In this document: one piece after another, positions 16,303 to 24,816 of the stretch
How the letters are laid out: each line of letters starts with the position of its first letter
Position numbering within the stretch: position 1 is the first letter of the stretch
DNA from: Spirosoma spitsbergense DSM 19989
Lineage (GTDB): Bacteria; Bacteroidota; Bacteroidia; Cytophagales; Spirosomataceae
Direction of reading: 5' to 3'
NCBI RefSeq assembly: GCF_000374085.1
Contig: NZ_KB893583.1
Coordinates: 1-43,310, forward strand
Length of the DNA: 43,310 bases
Notes under the pieces: model-generated
Seen by the model: only the letters and a program-made list of their open reading frames with translations
The model's database searches: none
What the model was told of the DNA's origin: nothing
Position numbers and translations under genes: made by a program

Positions 16303-17481
16303 ATGACACCTCCTGCTGCCGTTTATCTTGATAACGCTGCCACTACCCAGCTTGACCCCCAGGTGCTGGAAGCCATGATGCCGCTCATGACGGCACAGTT
16401 TGGGAATCCATCCTCCATTCATAGCCACGGTCGGGCGGTGCGGACGGCCATCGAGAAAGCGCGTAAAGCAGTAGCGTCGTTACTGAACACATCCCCCGCC
16501 GAAATTTTCTTTACCTCGGGAGGGACCGAAGCGGATAACACGGCCATCCAGTGCAGTATCGAAACCTATGGACTGACGCACGCTATTTCCTCACCGCTGG
16601 AGCACCATGCCGTTCTGCATATGCTGCAGCATCTGGAAAAGCAGGGGAAAATTCAATTGAGTCTGGTCGACATAGACGAAAAAGGTCATATAAACCTGGC
16701 TCACCTTGAAGAACTGTTAGCGCAAAATAAACGGGTAGGTGCATCCCGCTCGCTGGTGTCGCTGATGCATGGCAATAACGAAATTGGGAATCTGCTGAAT
16801 TTGAATCGGGTAGGGGAACTGTGCCGGTCATACGACGCTATCTTTCACTCCGACACGGTGCAGACGATGGGACACTTTCGGCACGACTTGCAGAAACTGC
16901 CGGTAGATTTCATGGTGGGAGCGGGCCACAAATTTCACGGTCCCAAAGGTGTCGGTTTTCTGTACGTCAACGCCAGTCAGGTGAAAATTCATCCGTACAT
17001 CTACGGTGGTTCGCAGGAACGGAATATGCGGGGAGGCACCGAAAATGTGTACGGTATCGTTGGTCTGGCGAAGGCACTCGAAATCGCTTACCGCGACATG
17101 GAAGAACACCAACAGCACATTACGACGCTGAAACGCCGGATGATTGAGCGGCTGGTCGAAAAGATGCCGGAGGTACGATTCAATGGGGATTCCGCCGATG
17201 TCGATAATAGTTTATACACCGTGTTGAACGTAAGCCTGCCCGCGTCGGATATCAGCGATATGCTGCTGTTTAGCCTGGATATTGCCAAAATTTCGGCGTC
17301 GGGCGGGTCGGCCTGTTCGAGTGGGTCCGATGTGGGTTCGCACGTACTGGCCGCGCTGCCCGGTCTGGACGCTACTCGTGGCTATGTTCGATTCTCGTTT
17401 GGTAAGTACAATACGACCGAAGAAATTGACTACGCAGTCGATACGCTGGTGGGATTATACCAGAAAGAACTGGTGAAGTAG
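16303..17481 (+). CDS. Cysteine desulfurase (NifS/IscS family)
   Basis: This PLP enzyme removes sulfur from cysteine as a protein-bound persulfide for Fe-S cluster and thio-cofactor synthesis. The 392 residues start VYLDNAATTQLDPQVLEAM, the class V aminotransferase beginning. The PLP lysine is in GAGHKFHGPKGVGFLYV (about residue 208). The persulfide cysteine lies on the loop ASGGSACSSGS (about residue 340), of the long-loop group I type found in IscS/NifS. The active-site His is in SSPLEHHAVLHM. No iscU-like scaffold gene adjoins it, so its partner must be elsewhere and the exact name (iscS or nifS) is left open. Confidence 0.95.
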   Translation: MTPPAAVYLDNAATTQLDPQVLEAMMPLMTAQFGNPSSIHSHGRAVRTAIEKARKAVASLLNTSPAEIFFTSGGTEADNTAIQCSIETYGLTHAISSPLEHHAVLHMLQHLEKQGKIQLSLVDIDEKGHINLAHLEELLAQNKRVGASRSLVSLMHGNNEIGNLLNLNRVGELCRSYDAIFHSDTVQTMGHFRHDLQKLPVDFMVGAGHKFHGPKGVGFLYVNASQVKIHPYIYGGSQERNMRGGTENVYGIVGLAKALEIAYRDMEEHQQHITTLKRRMIERLVEKMPEVRFNGDSADVDNSLYTVLNVSLPASDISDMLLFSLDIAKISASGGSACSSGSDVGSHVLAALPGLDATRGYVRFSFGKYNTTEEIDYAVDTLVGLYQKELVK

Positions 17482-17532
17482 GGGCCTGATTTTCGACGAA
17501 AATCCCGATTTGTCGTCCCGTTAAAACAGGCC
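17482..17532. terminator. Bidirectional terminator region
   Basis: Between the convergent desulfurase and small membrane protein genes lies a near-perfect palindrome (GATTTTCG, A, CGAAAATC; 17488-17504). A second pair, GGGCCTG (17482-17488) and CAGGCCC (17526-17532), encloses it; the right arm runs into the end of the minus-strand gene. Confidence 0.6.
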
Positions 17533-17874
17533 CTGACCCAGGAGGTACTCCAGCGAAACGGGCTTGTTGTTCAGGATGAAGAAGTAGACCAAACCGGCCA
17601 GCACGACGTAGCTGATAGCCAGCCATTTTTTCTTCTGGGCAAATTCAGTCGGGTTATGATAGTAGTCGTAAATCATGGAAGTCGATAGCGCCATCACCAT
17701 CAGAAAGAACGAGAACACCCCGAAATCTGTTCGGTAAATGCGTACCGATTGCATAAAACGGGCACCCGAAACGATATAAAGTAACCAGGCCCCAAAGCCA
17801 GCCCGGTACAGATAAACGCTGAGCCGCCGGTCGTTTTTGAGGTCGAAGATATCGTCGGTGAATTTTTCAGACAT
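17521..17874 (-). CDS. Small integral membrane protein, unknown function
   Basis: This 117-residue protein has three probable membrane segments: YRAGFGAWLLYIVSGARF, FGVFSFFLMVMALSTSMIY and WLAISYVVLAGLVYFFIL. The short N-terminal part (MSEKFTDDIFDLKNDRRLSV) is charged and cytoplasmic. The ATG at 17874 is used because the upstream nine codons from 17901 look like leader sequence. I do not recognise a family. It converges with the cysteine desulfurase gene and is divergent from the OsmC gene. Confidence 0.7.
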   Translation of the reverse strand: MSEKFTDDIFDLKNDRRLSVYLYRAGFGAWLLYIVSGARFMQSVRIYRTDFGVFSFFLMVMALSTSMIYDYYHNPTEFAQKKKWLAISYVVLAGLVYFFILNNKPVSLEYLLGQGLF

Positions 17875-17949
17875 GGCTTGTATACGATTGGGCAGATACA
17901 CTGCCTGAGTGAAAATTAGCGATTCTTTTCTATAAACGCAAAAAAGACA

Positions 17950-18417
17950 ATGATTGATTCACAACCAGTTGAAACAGTTCAGGAATATAAAACGATGCAG
18001 GTTGAGCTTGCCCGCGTCGATGATGCGTTCCATTTTGAAGCAGTGGGCATGTCGGGTGTGACGCAGCATATCGATGCGGCTACCGATATTGGTGGGCATA
18101 ATGCCGGAGCAAGACCCATGGAACTATTACTGATGGGACTGGCTGGCTGTTCGGCTATCGACATCGTTTTGATTCTGAAAAAACAAAAGCAGGTAGTCGA
18201 TGATTTTCGGATGAAAGTAGATGGCCTGCGGGAGAAGGATGCTATGCCGTCGCCCTTCAAAAAAATTCATATTACGTACCTGTTGACAGGGCAACTGGAC
18301 CCGGAAAAAGTAAAACGGGCCATTGATCTGTCGATGGATAAATATTGCTCGGCAACGGCTCAGTTCCGCCCATCAGCCGATATTACGTATTCGTTTGAGA
18401 TTAATGCAACTAGTTGA
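17950..18417 (+). CDS. OsmC/Ohr family peroxide-related protein
   Basis: This 155-residue cytoplasmic protein belongs to the OsmC family, homodimeric thiol-dependent peroxidases that reduce organic or other hydroperoxides. Both conserved cysteines are present: LMGLAGCSAIDIVLIL (about residue 62) and MDKYCSATAQF (about residue 135). The Gly-rich strand and the EIN/TSFEI-like final strand are also typical. It lacks the distinctive features of the Ohr subgroup, so it is closer to the YhfA/OsmC-like group. The ATG at 17950 is used; ATG 17995 (MQVELARVDD) fits the usual family beginning nearly as well. Confidence 0.88.
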   Translation: MIDSQPVETVQEYKTMQVELARVDDAFHFEAVGMSGVTQHIDAATDIGGHNAGARPMELLLMGLAGCSAIDIVLILKKQKQVVDDFRMKVDGLREKDAMPSPFKKIHITYLLTGQLDPEKVKRAIDLSMDKYCSATAQFRPSADITYSFEINATS

Positions 18418-18429
18418 CCTCCTTGTTTT

Positions 18430-18518
18430 ACCGCGGAGAACGCCGAGTTTAAACGCAAAGGTCGCCAGGGGTAACTCCTTTCGCGACCTTTGCGTAAAAT
18501 CTTTGCGTGCTTCGCGGT
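18430..18518. repeat. Long imperfect palindromic repeat element
   Basis: A nested hairpin fills the gap between the OsmC and thyA genes. The inner arms ACGCAAAGGTCGC (18453-18465) and GCGACCTTTGCGT (18483-18495) are exact complements. The outer arms ACCGCGGAGAACGC (18430-18443) and GCGTGCTTCGCGGT (18505-18518) match at 12 of 14 positions. This is the appearance of dispersed intergenic palindromic repeats in Bacteroidota genomes. It may also end the OsmC transcript. Confidence 0.65.
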
Positions 18519-18628
18519 AGAAGTCAGGTGAAACCCATGATAAAGAAAGGTATGAACAGCGTCAATGGCAGCGCTTGCTGGTAAATTCCTGTCGTTTTAC
18601 ATTGTCCATTCTTCGTTGAATAAATTCT

Positions 18629-19423
18629 ATGCAACAATACCACAACCTGCTCCGCCATATACTTCAGCATGGCACCCGCAAAACCGACCGCACCGGCACC
18701 GGCACCATCAGTGTATTTGGCTATCAGATGCGCTTTGACTTACAGGCTGGCTTCCCGCTCCTGACGACTAAAAAAGTGCATACCCGCTCTATTATTCACG
18801 AATTACTGTGGTTTATCAAGGGCGATACGAACATCAAATACCTGAAAGATAACGGGGTATCAATCTGGGATGAGTGGGCCGACGAAAATGGCGATCTGGG
18901 GCCAGTATATGGTAAACAGTGGCGTAGCTGGGCGGCTCCCAACGGGATTGTCATTGACCAGTTGACCGATGTGTTGAACCAGCTCAAAAAAACGCCCGAT
19001 TCACGCCGGATGATTATATCGGCCTGGAACCCGGCCGATGTGCCGAACATGGCCTTGCCTCCGTGTCATTTATTGATGCAGTTTTACGTGGCAGATGGTA
19101 AACTGTCCTGCCAGTTATATCAGCGCAGCGCCGACGTATTTCTGGGCGTACCCTTCAATATTGCCAGCTACGCCCTGCTGACCATGATGATTGCGCAGGA
19201 ATGCGGCTACACGGCGCATGAGTTTATCTGGACCGGTGGTGATACGCACCTGTATCTGAATCACCTGGAGCAGGTGGATACCCAACTGGCCCGTCAGCCC
19301 CGCCCACTGCCAACCATGCGGTTGAACCCCGACGTGAAATCGGTTTTTGATTTCACTTATGCCGATTTTACGCTCGAAAACTACGAGCCATACCCGGCAA
19401 TTAAAGCACCCGTGGCCGTATAG
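18629..19423 (+). CDS. thyA: Thymidylate synthase
   Basis: This enzyme makes dTMP from dUMP using methylene-tetrahydrofolate, and is essential for DNA synthesis unless thymidine is supplied. At 264 residues it is the standard bacterial ThyA length. The N-terminus reads [26 protein letters not shown]. The catalytic cysteine lies in [14 protein letters not shown] (about residue 146). The conserved blocks [33 protein letters not shown] and the C-terminal [12 protein letters not shown] are all intact. The pentapeptide gene starts 9 bases after its stop and is likely co-transcribed. Confidence 0.98.
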   Translation: MQQYHNLLRHILQHGTRKTDRTGTGTISVFGYQMRFDLQAGFPLLTTKKVHTRSIIHELLWFIKGDTNIKYLKDNGVSIWDEWADENGDLGPVYGKQWRSWAAPNGIVIDQLTDVLNQLKKTPDSRRMIISAWNPADVPNMALPPCHLLMQFYVADGKLSCQLYQRSADVFLGVPFNIASYALLTMMIAQECGYTAHEFIWTGGDTHLYLNHLEQVDTQLARQPRPLPTMRLNPDVKSVFDFTYADFTLENYEPYPAIKAPVAV

Positions 19424-19432
19424 GTAGTAGCA

Positions 19433-19993
19433 ATGGAGTATTATAACCAGATTTTCGATCAGACGTTTCCGGCACAATGGACAGGTCAGGAATTTGAGGA
19501 ATGTACGTTCCGAAAGCTGGATTTGTCCCGAACCGCATTTACGAATGCCAACTTCGTCAACTGCCACTTTGAGGCCTGTAATCTGACGCGGGCCGAACTA
19601 AAAAATACGAAGTTATACGACGTCCGCTTTTCCGGCTGTAAACTGGCGCATGTGGATTTCAGTCCCTGCAATGCTTTTGGGTTTTACATCAGTTGCCAGG
19701 AGTGCCAGCTCGACTACACCATTTTTATTGACCGTAAGCTAAAGAAAGCGCAGTTTGTCGACTGCTCTATCAAAGAGGCGCAGTTTATCAAATGCGACCT
19801 TACCGGAACGGTGTTCAGGCACTGTAATCTGGAATTATCCCGTTTTGAGGGCAACAATCTGAGTCAGGCAGACTTCACCAGTTCGTATAATCTGGAACTG
19901 AATCCTGACGATAACAAGGTAAAAAAGGCCCGGTTCTCGCTCCACAACTTACCCGGTCTTTTAACCAAATACGACCTCATAATTAGTCAGTGA
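19433..19993 (+). CDS. Pentapeptide-repeat protein
   Basis: This 186-residue protein is almost entirely pentapeptide repeats (A/C/S/T/V-D/N-L/F-X-X), forming a right-handed quadrilateral helix. The clearest stretches are FEECTFRKLDLSRTAFTNAN, FEACNLTRAELKNTKL and FRHCNLELSRFEGNNLSQADF, and central Cys residues are frequent. Some family members, such as Qnr and MfpA, mimic DNA and protect gyrase from quinolones. The sequence here gives no direct evidence for that. It is soluble, with no signal peptide. It sits 9 bases after thyA and 117 bases before a convergent gene. Confidence 0.9.
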   Translation: MEYYNQIFDQTFPAQWTGQEFEECTFRKLDLSRTAFTNANFVNCHFEACNLTRAELKNTKLYDVRFSGCKLAHVDFSPCNAFGFYISCQECQLDYTIFIDRKLKKAQFVDCSIKEAQFIKCDLTGTVFRHCNLELSRFEGNNLSQADFTSSYNLELNPDDNKVKKARFSLHNLPGLLTKYDLIISQ

Positions 19994-20041
19994 GTGGATT
20001 GTTTGCCGGATTACAAGATAGGTTACCCTAATTCAGCTTTG

Positions 20042-20101
20042 AAAAGACGTAAGAAGGGCGATGTAAGATGTTGATCTTATGTCTCCCCTCTTCCGTCTTT
20101 T
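20042..20101. terminator. Bidirectional terminator between the pentapeptide and 2TM genes
   Basis: A long hairpin with AAAAGACG (20042-20049) and CGTCTTTT (20094-20101) at its base and TAAGAT/ATCTTA (20064-20069, 20074-20079) at its top separates the two convergent genes. A/T runs on both sides suit termination in either direction. Confidence 0.8.
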
Positions 20102-20109
20102 TGATCCCA

Positions 20110-20418
20110 TTATTGCTGCTGATTGACAAGCTTCTGGTACTCGTTTTCAACCATATTTCGTTCGACACCACCCCGGTAAACGGCGAAGTAATGCGATACC
20201 AGGCCAATGCCCCAGCCAATCATGGGGAAAAGTGGCCACGGAAAAATCCCCCTGAAATGGGTTGAGGAGAAAAAGGCGTAGCTACTTAAGGCCCATATAA
20301 GCCAGAAACCGGCATTGACAATCAGATACGTACGCAGGTGCATTTTAAAGCCAACGCAGGCTTTGGCCTGCTTCCAAAGATAAGGGTCACGGTTGGGGGT
20401 GGTTGGGGTGAGCTCCAT
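20110..20418 (-). CDS. 2TM-domain membrane protein
   Basis: This 102-residue protein has two membrane segments: LRTYLIVNAGFWLIWALSSY and WPLFPMIGWGIGLVSHYFAVY. They are followed by a basic/acidic C-terminus that begins with GVERNMVENEYQKLVNQ. This is the 2TM domain found alone or fused to LytTR/response regulators in Bacteroidota. The ATG at 20418 (MELTPTTPNRDPYLWKQAK) is used; the longer frame continues upstream to 20766 with no supporting composition and overlaps the polX gene on the other strand. A TACCTTTA sequence upstream on the minus strand resembles a -7 element. Confidence 0.82.
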   Translation of the reverse strand: MELTPTTPNRDPYLWKQAKACVGFKMHLRTYLIVNAGFWLIWALSSYAFFSSTHFRGIFPWPLFPMIGWGIGLVSHYFAVYRGGVERNMVENEYQKLVNQQQ

Positions 20419-20551
20419 AGACTTTTTCTTATTTTTAAGGGTTAATTGATACCGTTTGTCGGCTGATGGGATAAAGGTATAATTACCCGTAGCCGACTTC
20501 CACGAAAATCTGACCGATTGCCTAACTTGCCGCGTAAACTGCCATTTTTCC

Positions 20552-22288
20552 ATGACCAATGCTGATATCGTTGACCTGCTCGAACAAACGGGCCGGTTAA
20601 TGGAACTCCACGAACGGGATGCGTTTAAAATCCGTACGTTCCAGAATGCCGCTTTTACCCTCGATAAATCTACTGTTGATATAGCCAGCCTTTCCGTCGA
20701 CGAACTGGTCAAGCTTCCCGGTATCGGGAAGTCCATTGCCCAGAAGATCCGCGAAATTATTGACACCGGTCACCTGACCGAACTCGATGAACTACTGGCG
20801 CAAACGCCTGCCGGGGTGCTCGACATGTTTCGTATCAAAGGGCTTGGTGTTAAAAAGGTACATACCCTTTGGCGGGAATCCGGCATTGATAACCTCAATG
20901 GCCTTCGTTTGGCGGGTGAGCAGGGCGAGATTGCAAAGATTAAGGGGTTTGGAGCCAGTACGCAGGAGAAAATTCTGGCTGCGCTGGACTTTCTGCAGGA
21001 GCAGCAGGGTAAAGTACGGATGGATAAAGGGGCCATGATTGCTACACTCCTGCATGATGAACTTAAAAAGCATTTCGACCGGGTTGAAATCAGCGGACAG
21101 GTTCGCCGGAAAGCGCAGGAGGTCGATACCATACAATTACTTATCCAAACCAGTAACCCCGTTTCTGCCATGCTGACCATCAATCAGGTTTCCAGTCTGG
21201 AGCAGAACGGGCAGGAATCGTCACCGTTCATCTGGCGGGGCCGGTTAACCGGTTTCGATGTGCTGGTGGAGCTGTTGCTCTACCCGGCCGAGCAGATAAA
21301 CCGGCAGTTATTTATTCATACCGCTACTGATGCCCACCTGCAACAAGTGACCGACGGGGGCGCGCCGTTGATGCAGGTCGCGTACACCAGCGTTGTTTCG
21401 GAGACTGCCGATGCGCCAACGGAGGAAATTGAACAGGCCATCTACGCCAGGGCGGGTTTGCCTTATATCGTGCCCGAAATGCGGGAGGACACCTTTGCCT
21501 TCCAGTGGGCAAGTCAGCACCAAAACGACGAACTGGTAACCTGGGATGACCTTCGGGGTACGCTCCACAACCATAGTACCTGGTCGGATGGGAAAAAATC
21601 GGTGGCCGAAATGGCCGCGTACAGTCGCGAACTGGGCCTGACATATTTCGGTATTGCCGACCACTCCAAAACGGCGTCCTACGCCAATGGTCTCGACGCC
21701 GACCGGGTACGCCAGCAACAGATTGAAATTGACCAGATCAACGCTGGTTTTGGTGATGACTTTCGGATTTTTAAAGGCATTGAGTCCGACATCCTGGGTG
21801 ACGGTTCGCTGGATTACGACGATGCTACGCTCGCTACCTTCGATTATGTAGTGGCGTCCGTTCACCAAACCCTCACCATGTCGCTGGAGAAAGCCACTAC
21901 ACGTTTGCTAAAGGCTATCGAAAACCCGTATACCACCATTCTGGGCCACCCAACGGGCCGGTTGCTGCTAGCTCGTGAAGGCTATCCCATCGACCATCGT
22001 GCCATTATTAATGCCTGCGCCAAACACAACGTCGTTATCGAAATCAACGCCAGTCCCTACCGGCTCGACATCGACTGGCGGTGGATTGACTACGCCATGC
22101 AACAGGGCGTTTTGTTAAGCATCAATCCCGATGCCCACGACCTGCCCGGCTTGCTGGACATGCACTACGGGGTAGCCATCGGCCGTAAGGGCGGTCTGAC
22201 CAAAGCCATGACCTTCAACGCTCTGACACTGGCAGAAATGACGGCGTACCTGCAACAGCGCCGGGGGCTTATTCGTACTACTGAATAG
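20552..22288 (+). CDS. polX: PolX-type DNA polymerase/3'-5' exonuclease with a degenerate polymerase site
   Basis: This 578-residue protein has the bacterial PolX architecture. Three helix-hairpin-helix DNA-binding motifs come first (LPGIGKSIAQKI, IKGLGVKKVHTLW and KGFGASTQEKI). Then there is a polymerase beta-like domain (about residues 160-310) and a C-terminal PHP domain (from LHNHSTWSDGKKS). All the PHP metal ligands that I can identify are present: the HxH, GIADHS, GIESDIL, ASVHQ, LGHP and NPDAHD motifs, so exonuclease activity is likely. In contrast the polymerase site seems lost. The GDxD motif aligns to VDTIQ (residues 191-195) and the third aspartate aligns to Glu in VELLLYP. The role in base-excision or end-processing repair is known for the family. 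Confidence 0.93.
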   Translation: MTNADIVDLLEQTGRLMELHERDAFKIRTFQNAAFTLDKSTVDIASLSVDELVKLPGIGKSIAQKIREIIDTGHLTELDELLAQTPAGVLDMFRIKGLGVKKVHTLWRESGIDNLNGLRLAGEQGEIAKIKGFGASTQEKILAALDFLQEQQGKVRMDKGAMIATLLHDELKKHFDRVEISGQVRRKAQEVDTIQLLIQTSNPVSAMLTINQVSSLEQNGQESSPFIWRGRLTGFDVLVELLLYPAEQINRQLFIHTATDAHLQQVTDGGAPLMQVAYTSVVSETADAPTEEIEQAIYARAGLPYIVPEMREDTFAFQWASQHQNDELVTWDDLRGTLHNHSTWSDGKKSVAEMAAYSRELGLTYFGIADHSKTASYANGLDADRVRQQQIEIDQINAGFGDDFRIFKGIESDILGDGSLDYDDATLATFDYVVASVHQTLTMSLEKATTRLLKAIENPYTTILGHPTGRLLLAREGYPIDHRAIINACAKHNVVIEINASPYRLDIDWRWIDYAMQQGVLLSINPDAHDLPGLLDMHYGVAIGRKGGLTKAMTFNALTLAEMTAYLQQRRGLIRTTE

Positions 22289-22326
22289 CAGGAAATTAAT
22301 TATCGGTTAATGAATACCGTCTGGTA

Positions 22327-22348
22327 GGGTAAATAGGGCTGCTTACCC
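22327..22348 (+). terminator. Weak hairpin after polX
   Basis: GGGTAA (22327-22332) and TTACCC (22343-22348) form a 6-bp stem followed by CTTTATAG, 38 bases after the polX stop. It could terminate polX before the TonB receptor gene, but the T-run is short. Confidence 0.4.
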
Positions 22349-22407
22349 CTTTATAGTATTAACTCATAATCTTGCCAGTCGTTGTGATTTACTTCCAAAT
22401 CCACTCT

Positions 22408-24816
22408 ATGCGCTTATACGGTGTACTGTTATTGTCATTTTGTCTACTCAACGGTGTAATAGCTCAACAGAAAATCAACCCGACTGGCCCTACGTATTCC
22501 GCAACGGGGTACGTGAAGGATGCTAAAACCGGCAAACCCATTCAGGGGGTCAATATCGTTGTGCTGGATGTGTCGAAAGGATACATAACTGCTAAAGATG
22601 GTTTTTACATTGTCCAGTTACCACCCGGTAATTATGTACTCCGGTTTTCCCACGTAGGGTACCGCTCCCGGCAGGATACCATATCCCTGCAAAAAACACT
22701 CTTCCGCGAAATAACGATGGAAGACGATTCCAAAGATTTAGAAGAAGTTGTGGTTACAAGCGAAGCCCCAGACCGCAACGTCCGTAAAATTGAGATTGGC
22801 GTATCACAGTTGAGTATCCGCAGTATCCGGCGCATTCCGCCGTTGATGGGTGAGGTCGATGTTATACGTAGTCTATTGCTCCTACCGGGGGTAACAACGG
22901 TAGGAGAGGGGGCACCGGGTTTCAACGTTCGGGGGGGGAGTACGGATCAGAACCTGATTTTATTCGATGAGGCTCCCGTTTTTAATGCGAGCCACCTGCT
23001 GGGTTTTTTCTCCGTTTTCAACCCCGACGTAGTGCGCGACGTAACCCTGAACCGGGGGGGCGTCGCGGCAGCGTATGGGGGCCGGGCCTCGTCGGTGCTG
23101 GACGTGAAGATTAAAGAGCCGGATGCCGAGAAATGGGGTATCAATGGGGGCGTTGGCATCATATCGAGTCGGCTGGGGGTCGAAGGACCAATCATCAAAA
23201 ATAAGTTGTCTTTTCTGCTGGCAGCGCGGGCCTCGTTCAACGATTTCCTGTTTAAGCTGGCTCCTCCAAAGCTACGCGGTACAACCGCCAACTTTTATGA
23301 TCTGACCACCAAGTTCAAATACCAGCCTAACGAAAAAAATACAATTACGTTAACGGGTTACCTAAGTACAGACGTGTTCAAACTGGCCTCCGATTCGCTG
23401 TCGGGGCAGGAAATAAATGCCTCGTCAACCAAGTTCAATTACCAGACCATGAATGGCGTTTTGCATTGGAACTACTTCATGAGCAAGCGGGTAAACCTGG
23501 CTACTGCCCTTATTCTGAGTCGCTACCGGGCCGACCTGTCTTCGCCCGATTCGTCCAATGCCTTCCAGCTGGAGTCAGGCATCCTGCATCGGCAGATAAA
23601 ATCAGACCTGACGTATACGCCCAGCGAAATACATCAGTGGCAGGGCGGCATTAGTGCTATCGATTACCTGGTTCAGCCCAATACCCGTACGCCCGGCCCT
23701 TATTCCAACATACTCCCGGTGGATCTTGCCCGCGAACGGGCGTATGAACTGGCCGCTTATGTGCAGGATGAGTGGAAGCTGAATGCCGATGTCGCCATTA
23801 TTGCCGGATTACGGTATTCGATGCTGCTCAACCGGGGGCCGGCAACCGTAAGGACGTATCAGGAAAATGGACCCCGTCAGGACGAAACCGTTTCCGCTAC
23901 CCAACCCTACGGAGCGGGGACTATTTACCATACGGCGGGTGGGCTGGAACCTCGTTTGGCCATCCGCTGGTCGGTGGGAGAAGGGAGTGCCATCAAGGCT
24001 GGCTACAGCCGGTTGCGCCAGTATCTGTTGCAGGTGACGAATACTACGGCGGCACTGCCTACTTCGCGCTGGCACCTGAGCGATATGTATACCAAACCAA
24101 CCATTGCCGACCAGTGGTCGCTGGGCTATTTCCGGAATACCGCCGATAATGCCATCGAAGCATCGGGTGAGGTATATTACAAAACGCTTATCAACGCCAT
24201 CGACTACCGCGATGGGGCCGAACTGCAACTGGCGCAGGCTGTTGAAACCCAAATCGTGCAGGGTAGTGGTCAGGCGTATGGTTTTGAAGGATTGCTACGG
24301 AAAAACAAAGGCCGCTGGACGGGATTCATGAGCTATACCTACGCCCGCACGTTCCTGACTATGAACAGCCCGTATGCCGATGAGCGGGTAAACAACGGGA
24401 ATCCGTACCCGGCCAACTACGATAAACCCCATACGCTGAACGTGCTGGCTACCCACCGCCCCGCAACCTGGTTTAGTATGTCGCTCAATTTTACGTATAG
24501 CACGGGGCGGCCAACGACCCAGCCATCAGCCATTGCCCGCGTGGCCGGCGTAGCGGTGCCCATCTACCTCGACCGGAATCAGCAGCGCGTTCCCGATTAC
24601 CACCGGCTCGACTTCTCGATGACCTTCGAGCAGAATGCACTCACGCGAAAACGGAAAAATGAGAGCAGCTGGGTCTTCTCTATCTATAACGTGTATGCCC
24701 GGAAAAATGCGTATTCCGTCTTTTACAAACTAAGCCCGGCCTCCGCAACTGATGCGTACAAACTGTCTATTTTTGGCACGGCCTTTCCGTCTCTAACCTA
24801 TAATTTTAAATTCTGA
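22408..24816 (+). CDS. TonB-dependent outer-membrane receptor
   Basis: This 802-residue receptor takes up a substrate across the outer membrane using TonB energy. The ATG at 22408 gives a clean signal peptide ending at VIAQ (residue 20); the upstream TTG at 22372 would bury it. The mature protein starts with a carboxypeptidase-regulatory-like domain (GYVKDAKTGKPIQGVNIVV). A plug domain follows (LLLPGVTTVGEGAPGFNVRGG, about residues 160-180, then NLILFDEAPVFN). The beta-barrel ends in LTYNFKF with its terminal Phe. It is not SusC-like in length (SusC is about 1000 residues). The next gene overlaps by one base and encodes its partner DUF4249 lipoprotein; this pair recurs in Bacteroidota, and its substrate is not known here. 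Confidence 0.95.
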   Translation: MRLYGVLLLSFCLLNGVIAQQKINPTGPTYSATGYVKDAKTGKPIQGVNIVVLDVSKGYITAKDGFYIVQLPPGNYVLRFSHVGYRSRQDTISLQKTLFREITMEDDSKDLEEVVVTSEAPDRNVRKIEIGVSQLSIRSIRRIPPLMGEVDVIRSLLLLPGVTTVGEGAPGFNVRGGSTDQNLILFDEAPVFNASHLLGFFSVFNPDVVRDVTLNRGGVAAAYGGRASSVLDVKIKEPDAEKWGINGGVGIISSRLGVEGPIIKNKLSFLLAARASFNDFLFKLAPPKLRGTTANFYDLTTKFKYQPNEKNTITLTGYLSTDVFKLASDSLSGQEINASSTKFNYQTMNGVLHWNYFMSKRVNLATALILSRYRADLSSPDSSNAFQLESGILHRQIKSDLTYTPSEIHQWQGGISAIDYLVQPNTRTPGPYSNILPVDLARERAYELAAYVQDEWKLNADVAIIAGLRYSMLLNRGPATVRTYQENGPRQDETVSATQPYGAGTIYHTAGGLEPRLAIRWSVGEGSAIKAGYSRLRQYLLQVTNTTAALPTSRWHLSDMYTKPTIADQWSLGYFRNTADNAIEASGEVYYKTLINAIDYRDGAELQLAQAVETQIVQGSGQAYGFEGLLRKNKGRWTGFMSYTYARTFLTMNSPYADERVNNGNPYPANYDKPHTLNVLATHRPATWFSMSLNFTYSTGRPTTQPSAIARVAGVAVPIYLDRNQQRVPDYHRLDFSMTFEQNALTRKRKNESSWVFSIYNVYARKNAYSVFYKLSPASATDAYKLSIFGTAFPSLTYNFKF

